From Microbacterium caowuchunii (GTDB lineage Bacteria; Actinomycetota; Actinomycetes; Actinomycetales; Microbacteriaceae), in NCBI RefSeq assembly GCF_008727755.1, contig NZ_CP044231.1, positions 1 through 64,000 on the forward strand: a stretch of DNA of 64,000 bases, read 5' to 3'. Below are positions 20,266-27,869 of this stretch, piece after piece. How positions within the stretch are numbered: position 1 is the stretch's first letter; every line of letters starts with the position of its first letter. The position numbers and the translations under genes were made by a program. The notes under the pieces are model-generated. The model saw nothing but the letters and a program-made list of their open reading frames with translations. It made no database searches and had not been told where the DNA came from.

Positions 20266-21719
20266 CTGCCCAGCACCGCCTCCATGACCTTTTTTGCAAT
20301 GGGAGCCGCGATGGAGCCACCGCTGCCCGACTGACCCTGTCCGCCGCCGTTCTCGACGACGACCGCCACGGCGACCTTCGGGTCCTCCGCCGGTGCGAAA
20401 CCTGTGAACCAGAGAGAATACGGCGCGCTACCACCGTTCTCCGCGGTACCGGTCTTACCGCCCACTTCGACCCCGTCTATTCTTGCATTCGACGCCACAC
20501 CCGAACTGACATTGGCGACCATCATCCGCACCATCTCCTCTGCGAGCGGGGATTCCAGCGCCCGTCCGAACTCCGTGCTCTCGGTCTGCTGCTGCACGGA
20601 CAGATCCGGCCCGATGACCTGGTCCACCATCCGCGGATTCATCACGACCCCGTCGTTGGCGATTCCCGCCGAGACCATCGCCATCTGCAGCGGCGTGGCG
20701 ATCACCTGACCCTGACCGAAGCCGGTGAGGGCGGTCTGCGGGTCGTCGAGACCGCGCGGGTAGCTCGACGCGGTCGAGGTGAGCGGCATCGTGAACGCGT
20801 CGTTGAAGCCGTACTTCTCGGCCTCCTCGCGGATGGCGTCGTCGCCCAGCCGGACGGCCAGCTCCGCCATCGGGATGTTGCAGCTCAGCCGCAGCGCGTC
20901 CGCGATCGTGACCTCCTCACCCTCACCGCAGGTGCCGCCGCTGGCGTTGCGCACGGTGGAGCTGGACTGCGGCAACTGGTAGACGGCGGGGTTCGGCAGG
21001 GTCGACTCGGGCGTGTACTCGCCGGAGGCCAGCGCCGCCGACACCACCACGAGCTTGAACGTGGACCCGGGCGGGTTGAGTGAACCCGCGATCGCCCGGT
21101 TCGAGAGCGGATGCAGCGGATCGGCCTCGAGCGCGTCGTAGGCAGACTGCACGGACTGGATGTCGTGGGAGGCCAGGACGTTCGTGTCGTAGCTGGGCGT
21201 GGAGACCATGGCCAGGATCCGGCCGGTGTCCGGCTCGATCGCGACGATCCCGCCCTCGAAGCCCTCGAGGGCGTCGTAGGCGGCCTGCTGGACGCGGGCG
21301 TCGAGCGAGAGGACGACGTTCGAGCCCTGCGGCGGCTGTCCCGTGAAGACCTGCTCGACGCGGTTGAAGAACTGGGACCCGCCGGTGCCGCTGAGATCCT
21401 GGTTCATGGCCTGCTCGATCCCGGTGGCGGAACCCAGGGCGGCGTTGATGTAGCCGGTGACCGGCGCCCAGATCGCGGGGTCGGTGTAGACCCGCTGCCA
21501 GCTGTACACGTCCCCCGAGGGCACGGACGAGGCGATGGCGGTCCCGCTGGCGATGATCGACCCCCGCTGCACCTCGTAGGAGTCGTAGAGGGCGCGCTTG
21601 TTGTATCCGTTCTCGCCGAGCGCGTCGGCCTGGACGACCTGGATCCAGCTGGTCGATCCGAACAGGACGAGGAACATCATCAGCATCACGATGCTGAGAC
21701 GGCGCAGCTCTTTGCTCAT
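20262..21719 (-). CDS. pbpA: Class B penicillin-binding protein (PbpA/FtsI family)
   Basis: A 485-aa peptidoglycan DD-transpeptidase with an N-terminal membrane anchor (about 8-28) and a periplasmic dimerisation region. The transpeptidase domain has catalytic S219 in STFK (219-222), SCN at 279-281 and KTGT at 422-425. It partners the SEDS glycosyltransferase encoded directly upstream in the operon, overlapping it by 4 bases. Genes in this position are called pbpA (Rv0016c). Confidence 0.95.
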   Translation of the reverse strand: MSKELRRLSIVMLMMFLVLFGSTSWIQVVQADALGENGYNKRALYDSYEVQRGSIIASGTAIASSVPSGDVYSWQRVYTDPAIWAPVTGYINAALGSATGIEQAMNQDLSGTGGSQFFNRVEQVFTGQPPQGSNVVLSLDARVQQAAYDALEGFEGGIVAIEPDTGRILAMVSTPSYDTNVLASHDIQSVQSAYDALEADPLHPLSNRAIAGSLNPPGSTFKLVVVSAALASGEYTPESTLPNPAVYQLPQSSSTVRNASGGTCGEGEEVTIADALRLSCNIPMAELAVRLGDDAIREEAEKYGFNDAFTMPLTSTASSYPRGLDDPQTALTGFGQGQVIATPLQMAMVSAGIANDGVVMNPRMVDQVIGPDLSVQQQTESTEFGRALESPLAEEMVRMMVANVSSGVASNARIDGVEVGGKTGTAENGGSAPYSLWFTGFAPAEDPKVAVAVVVENGGGQGQSGSGGSIAAPIAKKVMEAVLGR

Positions 21720-23101
21720 CCGATCACCACCCGCGGCTGATTGCGGACGGCGTCCGAGATACGCAGGATGAGCGCGACGATGATCCAGTTCGCCACGAGC
21801 GAGGAACCACCCGCCGCGAGGAACGGGGTGGTGAGGCCCGTGAGCGGGATCACCCGGGTCACGCCGCCCACCATGATGAACACCTGCAGGGCGATCGTGA
21901 ACGAGAGTCCCGTGGCCAGGAGCTTCCCGAAGTCGTCCTGACCGGCGATGCCGACGCGCAGGCCCCGGCTGGTGAACACCATGTAGAGGCAGAGGATGGC
22001 GAACACGCCCACGAGACCGAGTTCCTCACCGAGGCTCGGGAAGATGTAATCGCTCTGGGCGAGCGGCGTGAGCGAGGGCCGCCCGCGTCCGAGTCCGGTG
22101 CCGAGCAGTCCGCCCTGGGCGAGGCCGAAGATGCCCTGCACGAGCTGGTAGCTGCCGCCGTCCCGGTCGATGATCGCCGGATTGAACGCGTCCAGCCAGT
22201 TGGCGAAGCGCCACCCGACGTAGGTGAGCACCTGGGACGCCGCGGCGGCGCCGGCGACGGCGAGACCGAGACCGAGCAGTACCCATCCGGTCTTGCCGGT
22301 GGCGACGTACAGCATGGCCACGAACATCCCGAAGATGAGCAGGCCGGTACCCAGGTCGCGTTGCAGCACGATGATGGCCAGGGACACGAGCCAGACGACC
22401 AGGATCGGGCCGAGGTCGCGCGCCCGTGGCCAGGTGATGCCGAGGAACCGCGTCCCGACGGAGGTCAGGCTCTCCCGGGTGCGGACCAGATATCCGGCGA
22501 AGAAGATCGCCAGCGCGATCTTCGCCAGCTCACCCGGCTGGAACGAGAAGAACCCCAGCGATACCCAGACGTCGGCATTGGCGTCGGTGCCGAGGCCCGG
22601 GACGAACGGCAGCAGCAGGAGGGCGACGCCGATGAACCCGGACACGTAGGTGTACCGGAACAGCACCCGGTAGTTGCGCAGGAACAGGACGACGGCGACG
22701 GCTGCGGCGATCGCGATGGCCGCCCAGGCCAGCTGACGGGTGGATGCCGCCGCCCAGCCGGACTGACCGAGTTCGAGGTCGATCCGGTAGATCATGGCGA
22801 GTCCGAGACCGGTCAGCAGCGTCGCGATCGGCACCACGAACGGGTCCGCGTCCCGCGCCACGAAACGCAGCACGATGTGGAGGGTCAGCGCGAGCACACC
22901 GATCCCACCGCAGTAGTAGAGGAAGCTCGGATCGATCGCGTCCGTGGCGCCTAGCTGCACCAGGGCGACCGCGGCACCGTTGACCACGAAGGCGAACAGC
23001 AGCAGCCAGAGCTCGCGGTTGCGCTGCTTCTGCGGCATCCGGATGCGTTTGAGTGCCCGCATCACCGCGGTGTCGGGGGCGATCTGCGGTTCGGTCGTCA
23101 T
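21716..23101 (-). CDS. rodA: SEDS family peptidoglycan glycosyltransferase RodA/FtsW
   Basis: A 461-aa polytopic protein with roughly 12 membrane helices that polymerises lipid II. The SEDS pattern is present: FFSFQPGELAKIALAIF (about 195), the QRDLGTGL region, the large extracellular loop with GSYQLVQ, and the C-terminal TTPFLAAGGSSLVAN. ATG 23101 is chosen because it overlaps the pstP stop by 4 bases. The long upstream open frame lies across pstP and is spurious. The gene is rodA by synteny with Rv0017c. Confidence 0.94.
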   Translation of the reverse strand: MTTEPQIAPDTAVMRALKRIRMPQKQRNRELWLLLFAFVVNGAAVALVQLGATDAIDPSFLYYCGGIGVLALTLHIVLRFVARDADPFVVPIATLLTGLGLAMIYRIDLELGQSGWAAASTRQLAWAAIAIAAAVAVVLFLRNYRVLFRYTYVSGFIGVALLLLPFVPGLGTDANADVWVSLGFFSFQPGELAKIALAIFFAGYLVRTRESLTSVGTRFLGITWPRARDLGPILVVWLVSLAIIVLQRDLGTGLLIFGMFVAMLYVATGKTGWVLLGLGLAVAGAAAASQVLTYVGWRFANWLDAFNPAIIDRDGGSYQLVQGIFGLAQGGLLGTGLGRGRPSLTPLAQSDYIFPSLGEELGLVGVFAILCLYMVFTSRGLRVGIAGQDDFGKLLATGLSFTIALQVFIMVGGVTRVIPLTGLTTPFLAAGGSSLVANWIIVALILRISDAVRNQPRVVIG

Positions 23102-24333
23102 CCGTCCTCCCCGATCGGAGCGAGGCGTGAGACGATCAGCTTCGCGTCGGCGAGGGAGCGCGCGGAGATGGTGGACTCCACCGTCTGGCGGTCGAACGGA
23201 CTGAGGTCGGCCAGGGCGATCCCGGTGTCCTCGTACGGGCTGGACAGGCTGATCGGACCGATGCTCTGCTGGACGCCCTGGTAGATGACGACCGAATCGT
23301 CGTCCGCGCCGACGAAGTAGCGGGTCTGGGTCCAGTTGTAGCCCAGGAAGAGCGCGCCGGCGATCACCGCGAGCACGAGCACGAAGCCGACGAACCAGCC
23401 GACCCGCCGGCGGCGGGCGCGGCGGCGATCCTCTTCGATGAGTTCCTCGAGGAACTCCGGTGCCGGCTCGTAGTGGGTGGGCTCGTTGGCCGCCTGGCGG
23501 CCGGGATGCAGCCACGAGGACCGTCCGGATCGGGCGGCGGGCACCTCGATCCCGGAGGGGTTCGAGGCGGAGCCGACGATGGCGGGCGTCCCGGAGAAGA
23601 CCGGATGGTGCCCGCCGATGTCGACGATGACCATCGTGACGTTGTCGGGGGCGCCACCGTCCAGCGCCTGCTTGAGCAGGACGTCGGCGATGCGGGCTGG
23701 GGCGTTGCCCGCGGCCAGCGCCTTCTGGGTGTGCGCGTCGTCCACGACCCCGGAGAGTCCGTCCGAGCACAGCAGCCAGCGATCACCCGGTTGGGTCGGC
23801 ATGATGAACGTGTCGATCTCGGGGTCGGGATCCATGTCCCCGAGCACGCGCATCAGCACGGATCGACGCGGGTGGTAGCGCGCCTCCTCCGGGGTGATCC
23901 GGCCGGAGTCGACGAGACGCTGCACGAACGTGTGGTCGGTCGTGATCTGCGTCAACGCACCGTCACGGAAGAGGTAGATCCTCGAGTCGCCGATGTGCGC
24001 GATCACCGCGTAGTCGTCGACCATGAGCAGCGCGCTCACGGTCGTGCCCATGCCGGCGAGCTCGGGGCGGGTGCGCACCGTGTCGATCAGGTCCGTCGCG
24101 GTCTCGGTGATGGCCCGCTGCAGGGCGCGTTCGGCATCCGCCGTGTCGGCGAAGGGGCGGTCGAGTTCGGCCAGGCGGGAGACGGCGATGCTCGAGGCGA
24201 CGTCACCGCCGGCATGCCCGCCCATCCCGTCGGCGACGACGAACAGGTTCGACCCGGCGTACCCGGAGTCCTGGTTGTTGGACCGGACCTTCCCGGTGTG
24301 CGAAAGCGCCGCGCTCGATCCTTGGAAGACCAT
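23098..24333 (-). CDS. pstP: PP2C-family serine/threonine phosphatase PstP
   Basis: A 411-aa metal-dependent phosphatase that reverses PknA/PknB phosphorylation. The catalytic domain (about 5-240) shows DGMGGHAGGD (about 35-44), IGDSRIY, LLCSDGLSG and DNVTMVIV, the conserved metal and phosphate motifs. A linker, a basic patch and a transmembrane helix (about 308-330) follow. A short extracellular domain ends the protein. The stop overlaps the rodA start. Confidence 0.95.
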   Translation of the reverse strand: MVFQGSSAALSHTGKVRSNNQDSGYAGSNLFVVADGMGGHAGGDVASSIAVSRLAELDRPFADTADAERALQRAITETATDLIDTVRTRPELAGMGTTVSALLMVDDYAVIAHIGDSRIYLFRDGALTQITTDHTFVQRLVDSGRITPEEARYHPRRSVLMRVLGDMDPDPEIDTFIMPTQPGDRWLLCSDGLSGVVDDAHTQKALAAGNAPARIADVLLKQALDGGAPDNVTMVIVDIGGHHPVFSGTPAIVGSASNPSGIEVPAARSGRSSWLHPGRQAANEPTHYEPAPEFLEELIEEDRRRARRRRVGWFVGFVLVLAVIAGALFLGYNWTQTRYFVGADDDSVVIYQGVQQSIGPISLSSPYEDTGIALADLSPFDRQTVESTISARSLADAKLIVSRLAPIGEDG

Positions 24334-24342
24334 GTCCGGGAC

Positions 24343-24861
24343 TCAGTCCTGCAACTCGAAGGTCGTCGCGCCGACCTTGATCGGTGCGCCGACCAGGACC
24401 GGCACCGGTGAGACCACGCGTTCCCCGTTGTGCCAGGTGCCGTTGGTCGAGTCCAGGTCCTGGATCATCCACTGGTCGCCCCACAGCATGAGGCGGGCGT
24501 GGTGGGAGGAGGTGTAGTCGTCGCGGATGACGAGGCCGGATTCGCTGGAGCGCCCGATCGTCAGCGGTTCGGTGCCCAGGGGCAGCACGAGGCCCGCCTT
24601 CGGGCCGCTCGTGATGACGATGCGGGAGACCGTGTCGGTGGTCGCCTTCCCGCCCTTGCTCTTCTTCGTCGCCGGCTTCGTGGTGCGGGGCGCGGCGGCG
24701 GGCGCGGCAGTGGGTGCGGCTCCGGCGGCGGCGGGTTCCGGGAGCTTGCGTACCCGCACCCCGAACAGGTCCGCGCGCAGCGAGTACACGACGGCGAACA
24801 CGAAGAACCAGAGCAGGACCAGGAACCCGATCTGCAGCAGGAGGAGTGTCAGTTCACTCAC
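24343..24861 (-). CDS. fhaB: FHA-domain membrane protein FhaB
   Basis: A 172-aa protein with an N-terminal transmembrane helix (about 5-27), an Ala/Pro/Lys-rich linker (40-75) and a C-terminal FHA domain (about 80-170). The phosphothreonine-binding signature is GRSSESGLVIRDD, SSHHARL and STNGTW. FHA domains read Thr phosphorylation by the neighbouring kinases. Known relatives (FipA/FhaB) act in cell division. The GTG start overlaps the fhaA stop by 4 bases. Confidence 0.92.
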   Translation of the reverse strand: MSELTLLLLQIGFLVLLWFFVFAVVYSLRADLFGVRVRKLPEPAAAGAAPTAAPAAAPRTTKPATKKSKGGKATTDTVSRIVITSGPKAGLVLPLGTEPLTIGRSSESGLVIRDDYTSSHHARLMLWGDQWMIQDLDSTNGTWHNGERVVSPVPVLVGAPIKVGATTFELQD

Positions 24862-25610
24862 GAGGACGATCCTCCCCAGCTGTCGAGGTCACCCACGGTG
24901 AAGGCCCGGGTGGCGTCGTCCGAGCGGGGCGGGCGCGGAGCGCCGGAGGACTGCGCGACGATGCGGAACACGATGTCCGTGCGGCCGATCGTGACGGTCG
25001 CGTCCGGCGGCAGGGGTGCCTCGGAGATCTTGCGCCCGTTGAGCTTCGTGCCGTTGGTCGACCCCAGATCACGCACCATGGCCCGCTCGCCGTCCCACAG
25101 GATCTCGACGTGCTTGCGGCTGGTCCCGGAGTCGGCGATGGTGATGTCCGCGTCGCTGCCGCGTCCGATCACGGTGCGCGCGGCGACCAGCGGATGCCGG
25201 GTGCCCTTGATCTCGACGACCGCGCGCCAGCTGACCTGCCCGGACGCAGTCTGCGACTCCACGCGCAACTGGCCGGTCGACAACCGCTCGTCGCGTGCCA
25301 GCGTGATCGACAACGGCCCGGCCAGGGAGTATCCCTGTGCGCGGGCGTGCTTGGTGACGAGGGCGTCGAGCTCGTCGGTGAGGGTGCGTCCGATGGCGCG
25401 CATCTTCTCGTCGTCCGTCGGGGACAGGAACACGGTGAAGGTGTTGGGCGTCAGGATGCGGTCGCGCGAGACGACCGCCGCCTTCGCGTCGAGCTCGCTG
25501 CGGAGGGCGGACGCGATGTCCACAGGCTGGATGCCGCTACGGAAGGTCTTGGCGAACGCACCGTTGACGGCGCGCTCCAGACCTCTCTCGAAGCTGTCAA
25601 GTAGTCCCAC
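24858..25610 (-). CDS. fhaA: DUF3662/FHA-domain protein FhaA
   Basis: A 250-aa cytoplasmic protein. The N-terminal DUF3662 domain (about 1-120) begins GLLDSFERGLERAVNGAF. The C-terminal FHA domain (about 145-240) has IGRGSDADI, SRKHVEI and STNGTKLNG. In mycobacteria FhaA regulates cell-wall synthesis through phospho-MviN/MurJ. It has a GTG start. It is the first gene of the seven-gene minus-strand operon ending at pknB, so its promoter lies in 25611-25780. Confidence 0.94.
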   Translation of the reverse strand: MGLLDSFERGLERAVNGAFAKTFRSGIQPVDIASALRSELDAKAAVVSRDRILTPNTFTVFLSPTDDEKMRAIGRTLTDELDALVTKHARAQGYSLAGPLSITLARDERLSTGQLRVESQTASGQVSWRAVVEIKGTRHPLVAARTVIGRGSDADITIADSGTSRKHVEILWDGERAMVRDLGSTNGTKLNGRKISEAPLPPDATVTIGRTDIVFRIVAQSSGAPRPPRSDDATRAFTVGDLDSWGGSSS

Positions 25611-25735
25611 ACGACTCCTCAGGCAGGCAGACCGGGTGGGACCATCGTAGTTGCACGGACGCGTCAGGACGTGAGCATGTGCTGGATCAGGTCCCCGACG
25701 CCGGTTTCCCGCGGCTCAGGAGACCCGATCCGGCG

Positions 25736-25744
25736 TGGTACGAT
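25736..25744 (+). promoter_or_regulatory. Candidate extended -10 promoter for tRNA-Leu
   Basis: TGG followed by TACGAT matches an extended -10 (TGN-TANNAT) and lies 38 bases before the tRNA. No clear -35 is visible. Confidence 0.4.
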
Positions 25745-25782
25745 CGGGAAGTTGAGTTCGCGATTCCCCGGAAAAGCGACTC

Positions 25783-25866
25783 GCGCGAGTGGCGGAATAG
25801 GCAGACGCGCTGGCTTCAGGTGCCAGTGCCCGAAAGGGCGTGGGGGTTCAACTCCCCCCTCGCGCA
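25783..25866 (+). tRNA. tRNA-Leu (anticodon CAG)
   Basis: An 84-base class II tRNA. Acceptor GCGCGAG (25783-25789) pairs with CTCGCGC (25859-25865), with discriminator A at 25866. The anticodon loop TTCAGGT carries CAG at 25817-25819, closed by CTGGC/GCCAG. The long variable arm TGCCCGAAAGGGCGT is leucine-type. Confidence 0.97.
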
Positions 25867-25872
25867 CAGCGA

Positions 25873-25915
25873 CGAAATAACCCCGACCAGGGATTTACTG
25901 GTCGGGGTTATTTCG
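25873..25915 (+). terminator. Terminator after tRNA-Leu
   Basis: An 18-bp perfect stem (25873-25890 with 25898-25915) with a 7-base loop is followed by TTTTC. It is among the strongest intrinsic terminators in the window. Confidence 0.92.
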
Positions 25916-26207
25916 TTTTCGGGGTCATGCAACGATCTGTGCAACAGCACGAGCTGTAGACGTGCGTCACCACCGCCTCCCAATCGGGAACCGTGCTCGG
26001 AATCTTCGCCGTGCCCACCTGCGTGAAGGTTCTGTACGTTGAGCCATCTCGCAGGATCTCAGGAGAGGCCCCACCTCCGAGGTGGCGTTGACGAGGCGCC
26101 GACGGCCCGGGCGCTCCATCCCTCACCTGCGAGGCGGCCTCCCAGTCGGCGAGGTAGCCCCGGAGCTCTGTGACGTCCTCGGCGCTGAACTGACGGGCCC
26201 GTCTTCG
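25916..26207 (-). pseudogene. Possible decayed coding remnant beside tRNA-Leu
   Basis: The minus strand has an open frame from about 26205 down to 25908 without a sensible start: the first stop-free codon follows a TGA at about 26212. Its translation includes FSAEDVTELRGYLADWEAA and later VPDWEAVVTHVY. These have normal amino acid composition, unlike the Arg/Ala/Pro-rich antisense frames elsewhere. Locally the GC is lower than its surroundings. I recognise no family. It may be the residue of a gene eroded at a tRNA-adjacent integration site, or chance. Confidence 0.3.
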
Positions 26208-27053
26208 TCAGCCGGCGTCGCGCCAGGAGTGCCGGGGCTCGTAGCCGAGCAGGCGTCGTGCCTTCGCGATGGACAGTAGCGTCTCGTGCTCCGCGAACTC
26301 GCGGGCGATCGGCACGTCGGGGAACACCTCGGCGAGGAGCTCCTTGTTCGGCCGGGACATCACGGTGTCCGCGGCCGCGATGATGAACTGATCGAATCCG
26401 GGCGGGGCGACCTCGAGTGCGCGCTGCACGGCCTGGGCACCGTCCCGCGCGTCGATGTACCCCCACAGGTTCCATTTCCGCGCGTACGCGTTCGCGTCGA
26501 AGGAGGGGAACGCGGCGTAGTCCTCGGGGTTCATGACGTTCGAGAACCGGAGGGCGGTGAGCGAGAGGTCAGGGTGCCAGCGGACGAGTTCGACCGCCAG
26601 CCTCTCCTCCAGCGTCTTCACCAGGGAGTACACGGACTCCGGACGCGGCGCGTACTCCTCGTCGACCGGGACATACGGCGGCGGCACGTCGAACGGCAGG
26701 CCGAGGACCGTCTCGCTGGACGCGTACACGATGCGACGGATCCCGAGCCTGACCGCGGCCCAGAACACATTGAAGGTCGCGGTCATGTTGTTGTGGAAGG
26801 TCGCGATGTCGCTGCGGATGCCGGGGGCGGGGATGGCCCCGAGGTGGACGACGGCGTCGATGCCGTCGTGGCGGTCTCCGACACCGCCGAGCGCATCGAT
26901 GACCTGCCCGTAATCGGTCAGGTCCACCTGCACGAAACCGGGTCCGCGTTCGCCGGCGATGTCGAGCCCGATGACGTCATACCCGTTCGCCCGTAGCTCG
27001 CGGGCCACCACGGTGCCGAGCTTGCCGGATGATCCTGTTATCGCGATGCGCAC
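26208..27053 (-). CDS. NAD(P)-dependent epimerase/dehydratase (extended SDR)
   Basis: A 281-aa short-chain dehydrogenase with an N-terminal Rossmann motif TGSSGKLG (6-13), the active-site serine in YASSETV (about 115) and YSLVK (about 147-151). Such enzymes oxidise, epimerise or dehydrate sugars or uronates; the substrate cannot be assigned. GTG 27053 is chosen because RIAITG begins the Rossmann fold immediately. The open frame upstream is Arg-rich and unrelated. The gene is monocistronic. Confidence 0.88.
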   Translation of the reverse strand: MRIAITGSSGKLGTVVARELRANGYDVIGLDIAGERGPGFVQVDLTDYGQVIDALGGVGDRHDGIDAVVHLGAIPAPGIRSDIATFHNNMTATFNVFWAAVRLGIRRIVYASSETVLGLPFDVPPPYVPVDEEYAPRPESVYSLVKTLEERLAVELVRWHPDLSLTALRFSNVMNPEDYAAFPSFDANAYARKWNLWGYIDARDGAQAVQRALEVAPPGFDQFIIAAADTVMSRPNKELLAEVFPDVPIAREFAEHETLLSIAKARRLLGYEPRHSWRDAG

Positions 27054-27606
27054 CGGTACATCGTCCCACCTCCGCCAGCGGGTGGAGCGGGGCCGGGGCG
27101 GCCGGGTCCGCCCGGAGTGATCGAGGCCGTGCCCGCGCCGCGGATCGCCCTGGCCGGGATGAACCTGAGTGTTCGTCCTGTGTCGGCTGCGTGCGGTCTC
27201 CGCGGGCGGCAAGGGAGCGTATCCTAGTAATTGCAATTCCGTCATTCCCCCAGTGCCGGGATTTGCGCCCCCTCCGCTCCCCCCAGCTGGAGGGGGCTTC
27301 TCTTTTCCCCCGCCGAGCGGGTGGACTTCGGGTGATTTCGCGGAATCCGGGCGAAATCCTCTCCCGGCGACGCGCCCGAGCCAGTAGAGTGATCGCTGTC
27401 GCGCTCTGCGCGGCATATCCGGGGGGATCCGTCGACGCCCGGGCCTGTGAGCTCTGCTCGGCCCGGGCGTCGAATGGTTCGTGGCGTCTCCTTCTCTGCA
27501 ACGTTTCGGTCACCATCTGTCTACCCCTCGCCCCAGGGGCTTCCGGCCGGTACGGTAAGGGGCAATTCCGGCGCACACGGTGCCGGGCAGCACAAGAAGG
27601 CATTGC
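27054..27606. other. Long intergenic region before the cold-shock gene
   Basis: This 553-base non-coding region has a palindrome AATTGCAATT at 27229-27238 upstream of the SDR gene. A hairpin terminator lies at 27267-27297. A 12-bp inverted repeat (27434-27445 with 27460-27471) lies upstream of the cold-shock gene. The last 130 bases are probably a long cold-shock 5' leader. No protein-coding frame looks real. Confidence 0.6.
27267..27297 (+). terminator. Hairpin with T-rich tail, no upstream gene
   Basis: GCCCCCTCC (27267-27275) pairs with GGAGGGGGC (27289-27297). TTCTCTTTT follows on the plus strand. As there is no plus-strand gene upstream, it may end a short RNA started near 27200, or isolate the cold-shock promoter. 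Confidence 0.6.
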
Positions 27607-27813
27607 ATGAGCACGCAGGGTACGGTCAAGTGGTTCAACTCGGAGAAGGGCTTCGGCTTCATCGCTCCGGACGAGGGCGGCGCTGACGTCTTCGCGCACT
27701 TCAGCGCGATCGAGGGCAACGGATACCGCTCGCTGGAAGAGAACCAGCGCGTCGAGTTCGAGGTCGAACAGGGTCCCAAGGGTCTGCAGGCCGCCAGCAT
27801 CCGCGCGGTCTGA
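27607..27813 (+). CDS. Cold-shock domain protein (CspA family)
   Basis: A 68-aa single cold-shock domain that binds single-stranded RNA/DNA and melts mRNA structure. RNP1 is GFGFIAPD (residues about 16-23) and RNP2 is DVFAHFSAI (about 29-37). [13 protein letters not shown] is the family hallmark. ATG 27607 is preceded by AAGAAGG. A UUCG-capped terminator follows 7 bases after the stop. Confidence 0.97.
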   Translation: MSTQGTVKWFNSEKGFGFIAPDEGGADVFAHFSAIEGNGYRSLEENQRVEFEVEQGPKGLQAASIRAV

Positions 27814-27820
27814 AACGATC

Positions 27821-27860
27821 AAGGAAGGGGTGGGATGCTTCGGCATCCCACCCCTTCCTT
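27821..27860. terminator. Bidirectional terminator between convergent genes
   Basis: An 18-bp perfect stem (27821-27838 with 27843-27860) is capped by a C-TTCG-G tetraloop, the unusually stable UUCG type. It separates the cold-shock gene (+) from the convergent DUF2156 gene (-). Confidence 0.9.
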
Positions 27861-27869
27861 GCGTCTGCG

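Noticed and set aside
23102-23770. Upstream extension of rodA
   Set aside because: It lies over pstP in another frame; ATG 23101 overlaps the pstP stop and begins the conserved protein.
25859-26210. Attachment-site duplication of the tRNA-Leu 3' end
   Set aside because: I looked for a second copy of the tRNA end (CTCGCGCA context) downstream and found none, so an integrated element cannot be claimed.
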